DNA of 64,000 bases from positions 34,127,796 to 34,191,795 of the forward strand of contig NC_081842.1 in NCBI RefSeq assembly GCF_963259705.1, in the 5' to 3' direction. Positions 1 through 11,759 of this stretch are shown here, piece by piece. This DNA is from Myotis daubentonii. Its lineage: Eukaryota > Chordata > Mammalia > Chiroptera > Vespertilionidae. The notes below the pieces were generated by a model, which saw nothing but the letters and a program-made list of their open reading frames with translations, searched no databases and was not told where the DNA came from. The translations under genes were made by a program, and so were the position numbers. Position 1 is the stretch's first letter. The number at the start of each line of letters is the position of its first letter.

Positions 1-732
1 GAAATCATTGAGAAAAGCTTTTACTTATTTTTATTGTTTTATTTTCAAATTTTAAGATTATAATATTTAAGAAAGTCATAGACAAACTGTAGAAGATTTA
101 GAGAGCATTAAAAATGACTCAACAGTTTTAAAATAAGACCTCTGAAGAAAGCTTAAAAGGAATTAGAATTATTCAGTGGAGAGAAAAAAATGAAGGTGCT
201 TTTGTCTTCCAGACTGGGGGGCAGTTAATGAAACTTGAATGTTGCTTTTTCTTCCTTGAATGTAAGAAGCGGGATCAGTTGTACATGTTAGTAAGGAACG
301 TCAAAAACAGAGATGTTATGTGAATATTTTCAGAATTCTCTTTTCTGAAGTTCTTCAAAAATAGACTTGGGAAAAATTTTCATCATTTACAAATTATATT
401 CAGTAGAAACAGAGATATTATTTTTCTAAAATTTCCTTGGTCAAAGATGCTTGGGAAAATGTTGCATATTAAATTCCTTCTTAGGTTTTAGCAATATACA
501 TTAGCATGTTGCCGGCTCTGAGAACTGGACAGAAAAGAACTTGCTGAAGTCAGTTTAATGCTTAGCCAACAAAGCTTATTTGCACAAGGGGGGTATTATT
601 TCCCTCATAGCACACATCACATTCTTTAGTTTCCTCTTGACAACTGTTTAGGAAACACTGGTTTAAAGCCTGGAGAATGAATTCCTACACCTGTTGAGGT
701 TCACTGTTGACTTCTAAGATTACATTAAGAAA
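1..732. other. Unique AT-rich DNA, no feature seen
   Basis: No open frame of useful length, recognisable repeat or RNA gene was seen on either strand. It is ordinary AT-rich intergenic or intronic sequence. Confidence 0.5.
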
Positions 733-734
733 TA

Positions 735-911
735 CAGTGGGGCCTTGACTTACGAGTTTCCTGACTAACGAGTTTTTTGAGATACCAGCTGTCTCTCTGC
801 CAATTTTTTGCATTGAGTTGATAGAGTAATTTGAGTTAACGAGCTCCTTAACGGGCTCCTTAATGAGCTTGGTCTCAGAACGAATTGAACTCATAAGTCA
901 AGGCCCCACTG
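735..911. mobile_element. Tigger/pogo-like MITE with terminal inverted repeats
   Basis: The left end reads CAGTGGGGCCTTGACTTACG. The right end is its near-perfect inverse, ending AAGTCAAGGCCCCACTG. A TA dinucleotide flanks both sides (733-734 and 912-913), as expected of a Tc1/mariner/pogo target duplication. At 177 bp there is no room for a transposase, so this is a non-autonomous copy. The superfamily call rests on the TA site and the style of the ends; the exact family is not certain. Confidence 0.75.
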
Positions 912-969
912 TAGTTGTGAATTTGTGGAATTTAATCCAAAGGATGAATGAGCGTTAAATAAGAAATAT

Positions 970-1188
970 GGCCGAAACTGGTTTGGCTCAGTGGATAGAG
1001 CGTCAGCCTGCGGACTGAAAGGTCCCAGGTTCGATTCCGGTCAAGGGCATGTACCTGGGTTGCGGGCACACCCCCAGTAGGAGATGTGCAGGAGGTGGCT
1101 GATGGATGTTTCTCTCTCATCGATGTTTCTAGCTCTCTATCTCTCTCCCTTCCTCTCTGTCAAAAATCAATAAAATATATTTTTTAAA
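970..1188 (+). mobile_element. VES SINE, full length
   Basis: A tRNA-derived SINE. The head carries an A-box-like stretch around 984-994 (TGGCTCAGTGG) and a B box around 1030 (GGTTCGATTCC). A pyrimidine-rich CTCTCTCTC segment follows, and the element ends in the typical CAATAAAATATATTTT tail. VES SINEs are specific to vespertilionid bats and are moved by L1 machinery. I did not find a clean target duplication. Confidence 0.93.
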
Positions 1189-1466
1189 AAATGTAGAAAA
1201 CCATACAAAGGAATTATCTTGAGATGGAGTAAAATGTTTTATACTTCTATCCGCATGAACTATGTGTATCAGGATGGAGAACATAAGGGGAAAATATGTT
1301 AGGTTCACATATTTAAAGAAGCCAAAGTTTATTTTATGCTGTTAAAAGCACTTTTGATGCACCTCAAAATAATGTGTATGAAGTCCATACTAAATCTATT
1401 AATCACCAGGCCATGATATAAATGTCTGGATATCTTTTGCATTACATATTCTAATTTTAGTATTTT

Positions 1467-1718
1467 GTTGTTGTTAATCCTCACCCTAGGATATTTTTTC
1501 CATTGACTTTTAGGGAGAGTAGAAGAGAAAAGGAAATACAGAGAGAAATATCAATGTGAGAGAAACACATCAATTGGTTGCCTCTTACACGAGCCCTGAC
1601 CAGGGCTCAGGCTGGGGAGGAGTCTGCAATCAAAGTATATGCCCTTGTCCAGAATCGAACCCAGGATCCTTTGGTCCACAGGCCAATGCTCTATGCATTG
1701 AGCCAAACCTGCTAGGGC
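1467..1718 (-). mobile_element. VES-family SINE, diverged, inverted
   Basis: Read on the minus strand it begins with a tRNA-like head (AGCCCTAGCAGGTTTGGCTC), has a B box in the GGTTCGATTC form, and ends in the T-rich tail at 1480-1500. An imperfect 15-bp target duplication (TAATTTTAGTATTTT, TAATTTCAGTATTTT) lies at 1452-1466 and 1719-1733. It is older and more diverged than the copy at 970. Confidence 0.88.
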
Positions 1719-1733
1719 TAATTTCAGTATTTT

Positions 1734-2430
1734 AAAATAAATCTTAAGAAGTATTTATTATAAAAAGTTGAGGTGCATATAAGCCCTTTTAACTTCAAAA
1801 TCATGACACTTGCATTCAAATTATGTAAAAATATGTGAAAACAGCAATTAAATTTGGAGGAATGAAAGTGTCCTGGTAGGTTGGAAAATGCCAACAATAT
1901 TTGGGAGCTTAATTCTGTTACACAATTTCCTCCATGCAATGATTTATGTTGAATATATTGTCAATTGAAAATTGTAATACTATAAAGAACTAGAAAGGAT
2001 TTTGAATGAATGAATGAATAAAGAGTATTGAGTTGTATTTAAAATGTGTTGAATGGTTATTTTTTCCCTTTGAAATACTAATCATATTTCCCATCTAATT
2101 CTTTCTAATTATTTTCATTCTAGGGTTAATTTGGTTTAGTCCCTCTTTTGAAAAAAAAAAGTAGATAATATTTTTTCTTGTATTCAATGAAGATACTGTA
2201 TAACATTCAAAGTATCTAATATATTACTCAAGGACGAGAGACTAATTTTTGTAACTTTACTTTGTTACCACATAAATGACTGTGCACAAATATCTTTGGT
2301 AAAGGGTTTACATTTTACTTGTTTTCTTATATCTTCAGTACTTGATGAGTCTTAACATTAGGCTAGAAACAACTATAACATATTTTCATGACTATATTAA
2401 AACTTTAAAAAATGACAAATAGAATGGAGT
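1734..2430. other. Unique AT-rich DNA with a short (GAAT)n run
   Basis: Contains a short GAAT/AATG microsatellite near 2006-2022 and a 30-bp segment at 1971-2000 that recurs with two changes at 4738-4767. No gene was seen. Confidence 0.45.
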
Positions 2431-2488
2431 TTCCTCAAAAAATTAAATATGGAACTGCCATTTGACCCAGTTATTGTACTTCTAGGAA

Positions 2489-2996
2489 TCTATACTAATA
2501 AAAGGGTAATATGCTAATTAGACTGGACATCTTCTGAATGACCTTCCAGATGTCCTTCCTGACAAAGCTGGGCCCGAGTGAAGGCACCCCTGGTCCCAGG
2601 CGCCTGTGGCTAGCCCGGATGAAGCTGGCCTGGGTCCCAGGTGCCTGCAGCTGGCCAGAGGGAGGGAAGCCAGGTTCCGGGTGCAGGGGCCGAGGCAGAG
2701 GCAGTTAGGGGCAATCAGGCCAGCAGGGGAGGAATTAGGGGTGATCAGGCTGGCAGGGGAGCAGTTAGGGGCAATCTGGCAGGCAGGCAGGCAGGCAGGC
2801 AGAGGTGGTTAGGGGCAATCAGGCAGGCAGGCAGAGGGGTTAGGGGTGATCAGGCAGGCATACAGGCGAGCAGTTAGGAACCAGTGGTTCTGGATTTTGA
2901 GAGGGATGTCCGATGGGATCCCGGATGAGAGGGTGCAGGCCAGGCTGAGGGGACACCCCCTCCCCAGTGCATAAATTTTGTTCACTGGGCCTCTAG
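2489..2996 (+). mobile_element. HeliBat-type non-autonomous Helitron
   Basis: It starts with TC followed by TATACTAATAAAAGGG and ends with the subterminal GTGC...GCAC-type segment and CTAG (2993-2996). The host A precedes the 5' TC and the host T follows CTAG, the A^T target rule of Helitrons. The body is GC rich, with GCAG runs and repeats built on TTAGGGG(C/T)AATCAGGC. No Rep/helicase coding is present. It lies inside an L1 ORF2 remnant. Confidence 0.92.
2773..2800 (+). repeat. (GCAG)n microsatellite inside a Helitron
   Basis: A pure GGCA/GCAG tetranucleotide run with a second short cluster near 2821-2832. It lies within the Helitron body and probably expanded after insertion. Confidence 0.85.
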
Positions 2997-3024
2997 TATA
3001 TTATAAGAACCCAAAACACTAATC

Positions 3025-3247
3025 CAGTGGTTCTCAACCTGTGGGTCACGACCCCTTTGGAGGTCGAACGACCCTTTCACAGGGGTCGCCTAAGACCATC
3101 GGAAAACACATATATAATTACATAGTGTTTTTGTGATTAATCACTAAGCTTTAATTATGTTCAATTTGTAACATTGAAATTGGGGGTCACCACAACATGA
3201 AGAACTGTATTAAAGGGTCGCGGCATTAGGAAGTTTGAGAACCACTG
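3025..3247 (-). mobile_element. SPIN-type hAT MITE with perfect 8-bp target duplication
   Basis: The left end is CAGTGGTTCTCAACCTGTGG and the right end GGAAGTTTGAGAACCACTG. The 16-bp ends are inverted repeats typical of SPIN (Space Invader) hAT elements. The 8-bp host duplication CACTAATC is intact at 3017-3024 and 3248-3255, inside L1 sequence. Relative to the published SPIN orientation the copy is inverted. At 223 bp it is non-autonomous. Confidence 0.95.
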
Positions 3248-3778
3248 CACTAATCATAAAGAATATATGTACCCCTATGTTCATAGCAGCACAATTTACA
3301 ATAGCTATGATCTGGAAACAGCCCAAATGCCCATCAGTAGATAAGTGGATAAAAAGGTTGTGGTACGTTTACACCATGGAATACTATGCAAGAGTTAAAA
3401 AAAGAATGATCTCTTACCCTTTAAGACAGCATGGAGGGACCTGAAGAATAATATGCTAAGCAAAATAAACCAGTTAAAGAAAGGAAAATATCACATAATC
3501 TCACTCATATGTGGATTCTAAAGAACAAAATAAACTGATGAACAAAATAGATCCAGAGACATAGAAGCATGGAACAGGCTGCCTAATCTCAGAGGGAAGG
3601 CAGGGGTGGGTGCGTGAGTGAGAAGAGATTAACCAAAGAACCTGTATGCATATATGCATAACCCATGGACACAGGCAATAGCGTAGTGAAGGCCTGGGAT
3701 GGGTGCAGGATACAGGAGATCAATAGGGAAAAAAGGGAACATCTGTAATATTCTCAGCAATAAAGATTTTTTAAAAAA

Positions 3779-5040
3779 GAAGCTGAAAAAATTACATTCA
3801 TTTTGAAAGGTGCTTGACTCATTCCATTAAAGTTTTGCAAGATTTCATGACAAACACTGGGAGACAATATTTCCTATGGTTTCTGAATTAAAAAGATATT
3901 AATAACCTGACTACTATTAATAGTAGTAAGCTATAAGTCTTTTAAAACTTATACTTTGCCAGATTAATATAGTATGACTTTGTCTAACAACCATACATAT
4001 ATATTTTCCTTAACTATTAACAAAATACAATACAACTTTATTACTCTATATAACCATTGTAGAAGGAATGGCAGAGGTTTGAAGTCCATTGGTGTAATAA
4101 AGCATTTGTACTAATACTAATCTTTCTCAGGAAGGCAATTAACTGTATATTTTAAAGTAGTGGAAACATAAGATTTAAAATTGAATACCAAATTTTTATT
4201 TTTCCTTTGATAACATATATATTCATAAAAGGATAACTTAAAGTCTTTGTGACTAAATTATTATTTTTTGGAAATGTACTTTACTCCTGATACTGTTTTA
4301 CACAATGTCATCAATTATCTTTTCTATTGACTTGAGTTCTTCTAAAAAAATTATTTCCTAAATGTGAAACATTTAATGAGAAGGAAGAAAGGAGTAAACA
4401 TTAACTTGTATTTGCATTATGGATAAGCTTGGCCGCAGAGCTCTATAGATCACATGGTTGTCTGTGTAGAACCACTATATATTTGCTGGCCCACAGCAGG
4501 TTTGTTAAATTTACTTTCAGACTTCATATTTAGATTTAATTCCCAGTAATAAAAGTAGTATTAGCTTCCAGTAATACTACTTTTTCTGGCAACTTATGAA
4601 TTTTCCTCCCTTTAGGAGGAAAAAAAGTGTAAATAATACTGTGAAGCTGAAATTTTTTTCTAGAGAACAATTTCATTGTATTTTCTCAGTAGAAAGACTA
4701 TTATGCAAGTTAAACCCATAAACATTAAGTACTGAATATTGTAATGCTATAAAGAACTAGAAGGGATCAAGTTCTTTCAAGGCAATGCACTTTTGAAATA
4801 GATCATTTATACCCACTTAGTTATTTATTGACAGCAACCCACTCTGTAAATCATCACTTACTTAACTGACCAGTGAACACACTTTTATGGGGGGGGGGGG
4901 TTAATAAGCTATATATGATTATATTGACACTATGGATTTATTTGCTCATAATTTGTGTTCCACTCTATTTTTGGTGATATCTAGATATAGTTTTAGCATG
5001 AAAAAAATCTGCAAAAATACAGTTTAAAAGTATAGCACAG
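3779..5040. other. Unique AT-rich DNA with a G10 run
   Basis: No gene was recognised. It holds a homopolymer of ten G at about 4891-4900 and the second copy of the 30-bp segment (4738-4767) described with the 1734-2430 stretch. Confidence 0.4.
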
Positions 5041-5268
5041 CACAACCAGTGTTGCTCAGTGGTTGAGCATTGACCCATGAACTAGGAGGTCAGGGTTCGA
5101 TTACTGGTCAGGGCACCAGCCCAGGTTGTAGACTCAGTGGGAGGTGGGGGGCAGGAGGCAGGTGTGCAGGAGGCAGCTGTTCAGTGATTCTCTCTCATCA
5201 TTGATGTTTCTATCCCTCTCTCCCTCTCCCTTCCTCTCTGTAATAAATAAAAACATTTTTTTAAAAAG
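5041..5268 (+). mobile_element. VES-family SINE
   Basis: The tRNA-like head holds an A box (GTTGCTCAGTGG) and a B box (GGTTCGATTAC). A CTCTCTCCCTCTCCCTTCCTC segment and an A-rich tail follow. The flanks AAAAGTATAGCAC (ending about 5038) and AAAAAGCATAGCAC (ending about 5277) form an imperfect target duplication. Confidence 0.9.
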
Positions 5269-6010
5269 CATAGCACATACTGAGCACTTTCTAAAAATTT
5301 TGGCAATGTTACTAAGTAAATTCTAAGGTTATGGAAATTCAGAATTATAGTCTTGTTCATAAAACTCTGATTTCCAACATCTTTTCCAAAAGTTCAATGT
5401 CTGCTTTTTTAAGGTTAGAATAAAATCTATTTCATATTTGATACTATGCTGTATGCCTAGATAAAGTGATTGATAGATCTCTGTGGCTACCTGTCTGTGT
5501 AGCAGGAGAGCAGGTAATGCTGCTCATCATAATGGATAGGCTCTAATATCCATAAAGTGGAAGATAAAACTTAGGCTTCTGCCTGAATTAAATGAGCCAC
5601 TCCTGTAATTTCATGCAAGTTTGGCATACATTTATTCCACATTTACTTCTGCCATTTTCTTCTTTCAAGTTGACAAGGTAACTTTTGCATAGTTGATTGA
5701 TTACCTAGGTATTACCACTGTTACTTTTAAGTACAAATGTGTAGAATTTGGCCTTTAAAAACTGCCTTCCCTGATTCTTACCATTTTGTAAAAGTAAAAT
5801 CAAAAGCCCAAAATATCTATTATATATTTTACTTTCTTCAATTTGGCTGCCTTGAAGAAAATGGGTAATACTCAAAAAGGTTAAAATTTGATCATGTTTT
5901 TATCATATTAGTTTATTTCTATTCTTCCTGGTTTCAGAGGCTAGATGGTCACAACTATGCATTGCAGGCTCATCCTGAATAATTAATCCATTTTTCATGT
6001 ATATACATAT
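5269..6010. other. Unique DNA, no feature seen
   Basis: No open frame, RNA gene or familiar repeat was seen here. Confidence 0.4.
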
Positions 6011-6011
6011 A

Positions 6012-6139
6012 TACGGGGTATCCCAAAAAATGTATGTACACTTTAATAGCTGATAGCTCAATTTTGAAAATGTGTTTTAATACACACTGCCTTTATAATT
6101 ATTCAAAGTGTGTGTATACACTTTTTGCCCACCCTACAT
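6012..6139. mobile_element. Mariner-type MITE
   Basis: The left end (CGGGGTATCCCAAAAAATGT) and right end (CACTTTTTGCCCACCCTAC) are imperfect inverted repeats with TA-rich flanks. The interior (AGCTGATAGCTCAATTTTGA) matches the inverted copy at 45293-45425. This is a roughly 130-bp deletion derivative of a mariner element. Confidence 0.8.
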
Positions 6140-6374
6140 TATATTTTATGGCTCTTTAAAATTATAAAAATATTTTCTTTGTTGTTTTTCTCTGCTTCAG
6201 AAAAGAAAACTATAAAGACATACATAACTAACCGACTCATGTGAATGACTATCATGTTTTCCTGTCTATCAGTGCTTTTCTTTAGCTGATATTATGATAG
6301 AATGATCTATTCCATAGGTATGACATTCCCAGGTTAATTAAGGCTTAATTCCCAGTCTCAAAACAACTCTTCCA

Positions 6375-6480
6375 GGAAGGCATAGATGTTTCATATAACA
6401 GAAGCAAAACCTGAGACATGGAGAGATTAGGTAATTGGCCAATGATCACACAGCTAGTAAATGGCTGAACTGACACCAAT
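6375..6480 (-). mobile_element. MIR SINE fragment
   Basis: The CACACAGCTAGTAAATGGC motif and surrounding sequence match the conserved MIR core on the minus strand. It is an ancient mammal-wide SINE, heavily decayed. Confidence 0.6.
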
Positions 6481-7265
6481 TGTGAGCTTGTTGCCCTCCC
6501 CATGTGGTGAGCTCAGTTGTTGCCCTCCACACTAATACACTGAAGCTTTGAGTACCTGCTGAGGTATGTTGGACAGTTTTCTTCCACACTAACTGGCTGC
6601 AGGCTGCTAAACCTTTGGAGCCATTGTTCTTTTTATAGATCAACGGTCTTTTTCCTCATTCTCGGTTGACTCCACTAGGGTTTATTTTCTTTGTGCTTGC
6701 ACCAGCACAACTGAGCATTGCTGGAGGAAATCAGAAAACAGGAAAGTTTGGGAACACTTTAAATTCCCACTGACCAACTACAGCTGAGCCCTCAGCGTAG
6801 CCTAGCAGTTCTATTTGCCTTCTCTTGTCTCCTTTTGTGTAATACGGATTTCAGAACTTCTCCACCTTTAGCAGACATTTGATTACCCACCTGGCCCCTG
6901 ACTGTGAGCAGAGGACTTCTCATTCTGCTTTTCAGAGAAAAGAAATGCTATCAGAAATTCTGTGAACTTTCTTGGCAGTATTCATTCTACTTATTGCTGC
7001 ATTAAAATGAAAGTCAATTGTGTTAAGTACTTAAAATATGTAAACTTTATTCTGTACATTGTATGTATAGATATGGACAAGGCAAACTTGTTTCCTGGTC
7101 TCATGGAGTTATAATTCTATGGTAGAGATAGACAGTAAAGTTTTATAAAACCTTATGTAAATGATAATTAAAAAATAAGTTCCAGGAAGTAAACAAAGCA
7201 GGTGGAATGAAATAGTGACTGGGGTGGGAGAAGGCAGCATTTTCAAGGGTGGCAAGGAAAGATGC
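6481..7265. other. Unique DNA, no feature seen
   Basis: No repeat or gene was recognised with confidence. Frames here are short and lack family motifs. Confidence 0.4.
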
Positions 7266-7269
7266 TCTT

Positions 7270-7470
7270 CGAGAAGCAATATGGCACAGACTGAGATCCA
7301 GCTACACCACTTATTGGCTGGGTAACCCTGAGCAAGATGCTTAAATTCTCTGTTTCTGAGTTTCCTCATTTGTAAAGTCAGAGTCTTACCAGGAGTTTTC
7401 TAATAGGGTTAATGTGAAGATTAAATATATGCAATGTGTTTAGTGCCTGGATTATGGGAAATGTTCAGTG
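7270..7470 (+). mobile_element. MIR SINE
   Basis: The order of conserved MIR words is kept: CACCACTTATTGGCTGGGTA, TTTCCTCATTTGTAAA, GGGTTAATGTGAAGATTAAA and a final TTTAGTGCCTGG. It is ancient and immobile. Confidence 0.85.
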
Positions 7471-7900
7471 TAACTATTGAATCTAGCAAAGATCAATTGT
7501 CATACTTAAAAGAGTTCATCGGAAGAGAGTTTAAGCAAGGGGCCATTTACAGAGCTGTAGGCTTAGCTAAGGAAACCAGCAGGAGATGGAAAACCACCCA
7601 GGTAATAACAACACTAGGAAGACAAAACTACCTTTAAGCCTAAAAGGACAAAGAGAATGAATGGTGTTATTTACCAGAACCAGGGGGGAGGGAGCAGTAG
7701 CCAAGAGCTATGGTCATGGAGAAACTTGGCCACTATCAAGTCACCATTCAGTCTCCTGGTTCTGCTTATTATCAGGCCACAACCAGAATTCAGGGACAAG
7801 GTAGTTTAGGGCGGGGCAGGCAGTGGAGGTCATCCTTCCTAGGCACAGAGCAAGAAAGCAAAGGTGGAAAATAAATTGAGGAAGATAGTAGGCAATCAAC
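7471..7900. other. Unique DNA, no feature seen
   Basis: No gene or familiar repeat. A 67-codon frame starting at 7434 overlaps the MIR and has no recognisable motif. Confidence 0.4.
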
Positions 7901-7944
7901 AATCATCATCATCATCATCATCATCATCACCACCACCATCATCC
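7901..7944. repeat. (ATC)n trinucleotide microsatellite
   Basis: About nine ATC units run into imperfect CAC/ATC units. On the minus strand it reads as a poly-methionine stretch in a spurious frame, which should not be taken as coding. Confidence 0.9.
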
Positions 7945-8179
7945 TTGTCATTATTATTGATATTTGAGCTGACAAATCAGCCATTCAGAGATCAGGGAAT
8001 AGTACCAGAAAAAAAAGAACAAGTGTCAGTTCCCTGAAGCAGGGCTTCTGCGTGTGATTGTGCAGATTTTGTAGTACACAACTCCAGGGGCTAGTATTCA
8101 TGGAGGCTCTGTTCCCAAAGCAGATAGGTGAGAGTGGTCTGAATAAAATAAATAAGGAACATCGAGGGAGAGGGAACCT

Positions 8180-8990
8180 GGAGAGATAGGCAGGGCCAGG
8201 TCCTCAAGGTTCTTATAGGTCAAGCTAAGGATTTTGAACTGTATTTTACACAATAGAAAGGCCATTGAGGGTTTAAACGAAACAGAGGGTTGATCAGATC
8301 TCTATTTATAAAAGACAACTTTGGGTGCTACCTGGAGATTGAAAACTAGTCTCAGTGAGAGCTGATGGTGGCTTAGTCTAGAGTGGAGGCAATAGAGACA
8401 GAAGTGGACTGAATCTGGATATATGGGAAGTATAGACAATAATGCTTTCTGATTGGTTGAATATGAGGGTAGTTAGGGATGACATAAAAAGAGGAATCAA
8501 GGATGATTCTAGGTCTTTGGTGTAAGCAACTAATTGGTTGATATTGGCATTTACCAAGAATTAAAACCTAAAAATAGAAGAAATAAAGTATTTTGCATGT
8601 GAGTTGGGGGTGGAGGGTAGTGGGTGGCAAGTAGTAATTGCATAAATAAGAATTATGGCATGTGAAAGAGACAAACCAATAACATGTTAAAGACATAGTC
8701 TAGCAGTCAGTGGTGAATTATGGCTTAAAATATGCATTTCGGAATCATTAGCATATTGATGGTATTTAGAGCTATGGAAAGTCTATCTAAAAAAGAGGAT
8801 TGAGGACTGAGCTCCTGGGTCATTCTGAATGTTGAGAGATCCAACAAAGTCATATATAAAACAGGAGAATAAGAAGAAACTAAGTGAGGTAGAAGGGAAA
8901 CCAGGAGTTTTTATGACATGAATGTAAAGAAAAAGAACATGTACTAAGAAGGAGGGAGTGATATTCTGTGTCCTTGGAAGTTAGACATCC
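8180..8990 (-). mobile_element. L2 LINE fossil, antisense
   Basis: Segments in family order match the minus strand of L2 ORF2: around 8200-8300 (GGTCCTCAAGGTTCTTATAG to the GGCCATTGAGGG block), 8370 (GATGGTGGCTTAGTCTAGAG), 8500 (AAGGATGATTCTAGGTCTTT) and 8795 (GAGGACTGAGCTCCTGGGTC, complementary to the RT-coding GLS-type motif). It is an ancient, non-functional LINE. Confidence 0.7.
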
Positions 8991-8999
8991 TACCTCCTT

Positions 9000-10935
9000 T
9001 CAGTCTCAGGAAGCTAACACACAGATTCTGTGACATTATTTGCTTAATCAAAGGCCTCACATGCTACTTTTCTGGTTCTTTAATTTGTTATGGTAAGTAG
9101 AGATTGACAAATAGGTGGCTTCTAGATGAATGGGTCAATACTTAATTTCTTATTGAAAATAAGATCATGGGAAATTATGACAGACTTTTCTGTGCTCACT
9201 TTTTTTCTAATAACAAATAATCTGAAGAAATTAATGTCTGATTGCATTTAAAGAAGAAAAATAAAACTATTATTGTAACTGTACTTATGATAGTTTTATG
9301 TACTAAGTATAAGCCATAAACAGACCCTTCTCAAGAGAGTCCTTGAAATAGGTTTGACTGAGAGGCAAGTCCTAAATAATTTGGATTTAAATACTATAAT
9401 AGCACTTTCTGTAAGCATATCACATACATATTTTTAGTTTATTTAAAAGAAAATTATAATCGTGGGCTTTATTTATAAAGCTGTTATTCAGGGTTATTGG
9501 GGATTTTTGAGCTGTAATTTAAAATTAAAATATTAATGAGAAGCAATTATTTTTCTAGGAAATGTGAATGGAAGTGGGCAATGCAGAATTATTTTTGTTG
9601 CAATGAAAATTCTTAGTACATATCCTAAACAATCATTTTTTAAATCAATATTTATTAACTAACATGTTAACACATATTTAGAGAGCTACTAATGTAGGTT
9701 AGGCACTGTGGTAATGAGAGTTGATTACAAATTTCAGAGTTGGAATATATATTTTTAAAAATCATGTAGGAATTTTTATGTGCTGTAATTGCTCTTTGGA
9801 CAATGTATTATAGGTTGGCTTAGTTATTTGTGAAATCCTCTTAAGCTAGCTAAAAGCAGCCCACAAGAAAAAAAAACTATTAAATGAGGCAACATTTTCA
9901 TAACTAAGACAACCAACATGGCCTCCAGAAAATTATAAGCCTTGAGGGGGCTTAGTGTTTAGTTGGGAAGAGCAGAAATATATAAATTGATAAATAACTA
10001 GAATAGTAAAATGAAACTATTTTATGTCTCTATTGTTTTTCAAACACTGACATCCCTTCTTCCTGTAAGAGTTCAACCAGCTATGACTGAACTATTAAAG
10101 TGTTGGATGTTGTGACCCAAGTATTACCTCAGAGTAAAAGAACTCAAGGCATCTTTTATTGGCTTTTCCTGGGAACCAGCAGGGGTAGAAGTGCCATTCA
10201 GTAGGGTCAGCCTTTGATTATTTGAATTATTTATATTGTTTGCCAAAAGTTACATGTGGTCTATATGCAGAATTTCTATTTCCCTGGCACAGACAAAAGT
10301 TGGATCTACAAAGAGTAAAGAAATTTTAATTTGGCTATAATCATTTCTTGGTATCTACATGACAATAAAAAGAGGTTTTTAGAAATAAATCTATCTTTAC
10401 GGTTAGACATTGGTCCCAGGTGACTCTGATATACCCACAGTTCAAGAACTGATTGGGAATGTCTCTCTCTAGACTTAAAGCCCAGTTCTGTCCATTCCGC
10501 AACCTTCTTAGAGTTAGATTTGATAGGAACTTAGGCTATTTCTTCATAGACATTTAGACGGCATCTCACACAAGAATGAATCAGAGAGAAAGACAGGAGT
10601 ATGGAGAGACAGCAGTTTACTCTGGAAATTATTGAGTGCCAGGGAGGTCCATTACAAGAAAGTTAGATACATCTCTCAGTCAACTCCAAGCAATTAGCAC
10701 CTATATGAGCTTTGATGTAAGGAAATCAATCAAACAGATTGAACTGTCTATGCATGGCTGAAATCCATGATTCTGAATTAAAAGGGTGGTAAAGTACCAA
10801 ATTCAGTTAGAGCTTTTAGCAAGCACTTGGGGAATTTTACACTGTAGCTAACCATATGGTTATACAGTCCTCCTGGGAATATATAGACTTCTGAGTACAC
10901 TTGTTCCTCCCACCTCAGTTATTTCTATTTTCATT
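9000..10935. other. Long repeat-poor AT-rich stretch
   Basis: I see nothing that I can name on either strand: no frame of length, no RNA gene, no recent transposon. It is probably old decayed or unique noncoding DNA. Confidence 0.45.
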
Positions 10936-10943
10936 TTTTCAGC

Positions 10944-11075
10944 CCTTGCATTAGTCAGACATTGTGCTGAGTTTTACGAGGATCACATCATTAACTCTCA
11001 AACGGGGAAGATTCTGTTATCATGACCATTATATAGTGATGTGGAAACTGAGGCTTAAAAAAGTGTCCGCCTTTC
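10944..11075 (-). mobile_element. MIR SINE fragment
   Basis: Words such as GACATTGTGCTGAG, ATCATTAACTCTCA and GTGGAAACTGAGGCTTAAA follow the minus-strand MIR order. Confidence 0.65.
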
Positions 11076-11369
11076 AGCATTTCTATATTATGTATGTGGT
11101 AGGCCTGCATTACATATTTGAGGAAGAGAATAATATCTCAAAAGTCAACATTGAGACCATTTTTAAATTTTCAAATTGGTTTTAGTGTTGTTTTGTAAAC
11201 ATTTGTGACTTAGTCCATAAAAGAAACTAGAAAGAATCTCTCCCTATGTGACACTTTCTTTACACCTTGAGAATATACTGTAATATCCTATGAAAAATCT
11301 CCTTTGCTTGCTGCTCCTTCCTTCTCTTCACCCATTGTTTTAGATTTCCCTAACCTACATAGGTTGAAT

Positions 11370-11465
11370 TTCTTACCACTTACTAGTTGTGTGAGTTTGC
11401 TCAGTGCCTCAATTCTTCAACTCTAAAATTAGTGTAAGAATAGTTTTCAGAAATAGATCAGATAA
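11370..11465 (+). mobile_element. MIR SINE fragment
   Basis: CCACTTACTAGTTGTGTGAG followed by TCAACTCTAAAATTAGTG corresponds to the plus-strand MIR core. It is short and diverged. Confidence 0.65.
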
Positions 11466-11759
11466 AGCATGTAAAGTTGTGCTCTCAGACTGTCAGTGGT
11501 GACAGGCCATTTTTTGGAAGGACCATTTTCCTTAAGGAAAAGTTAAATGAAAAATCAAATGAAGTTTTGATGATTAGATTCAGCAGACAATATAACAATG
11601 TCAAATTTTTATAAATATTTTTCAAGGCTATTCATATTTCTCTACTTATCTCATTGCAAACTGATAGGGAATAGTTCACCAAATGGCAGTAGTCACTGCC
11701 CTGTTTTGAGTGACCCTGATTTCAAGCCCCTAAAAGAGTAGTATCCCAATTATATTAAA

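Larger units (their letters stand above)
2437..3778 (+). mobile_element. L1 LINE 3' fragment, interrupted twice
   Basis: The sequence encodes the C-terminal part of L1 ORF2: a piece at 2437-2488 (frame read as MELPFDPVIVLLGI), then the conserved MFIAAQFTIAMIWKQPKCP region at about 3273-3340 and the YTMEYYA motif at about 3370-3390. A purine-rich 3' UTR and an A-rich tail near 3765-3778 follow. A Helitron (2489-2996) and a SPIN hAT (3025-3247) sit inside it; L1 sequence resumes between and after them. The L1 is 5' truncated and cannot move by itself. Confidence 0.9.

Noticed and set aside
970..1090. A-box and B-box sequence as a tRNA gene
   Set aside because: It is the head of a VES SINE; the cloverleaf is incomplete and a SINE tail follows. 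The same applies to the other VES copies.
7790..7984. A 64-codon antisense frame with a poly-Met run
   Set aside because: The run is the translation of the (ATC)n microsatellite.
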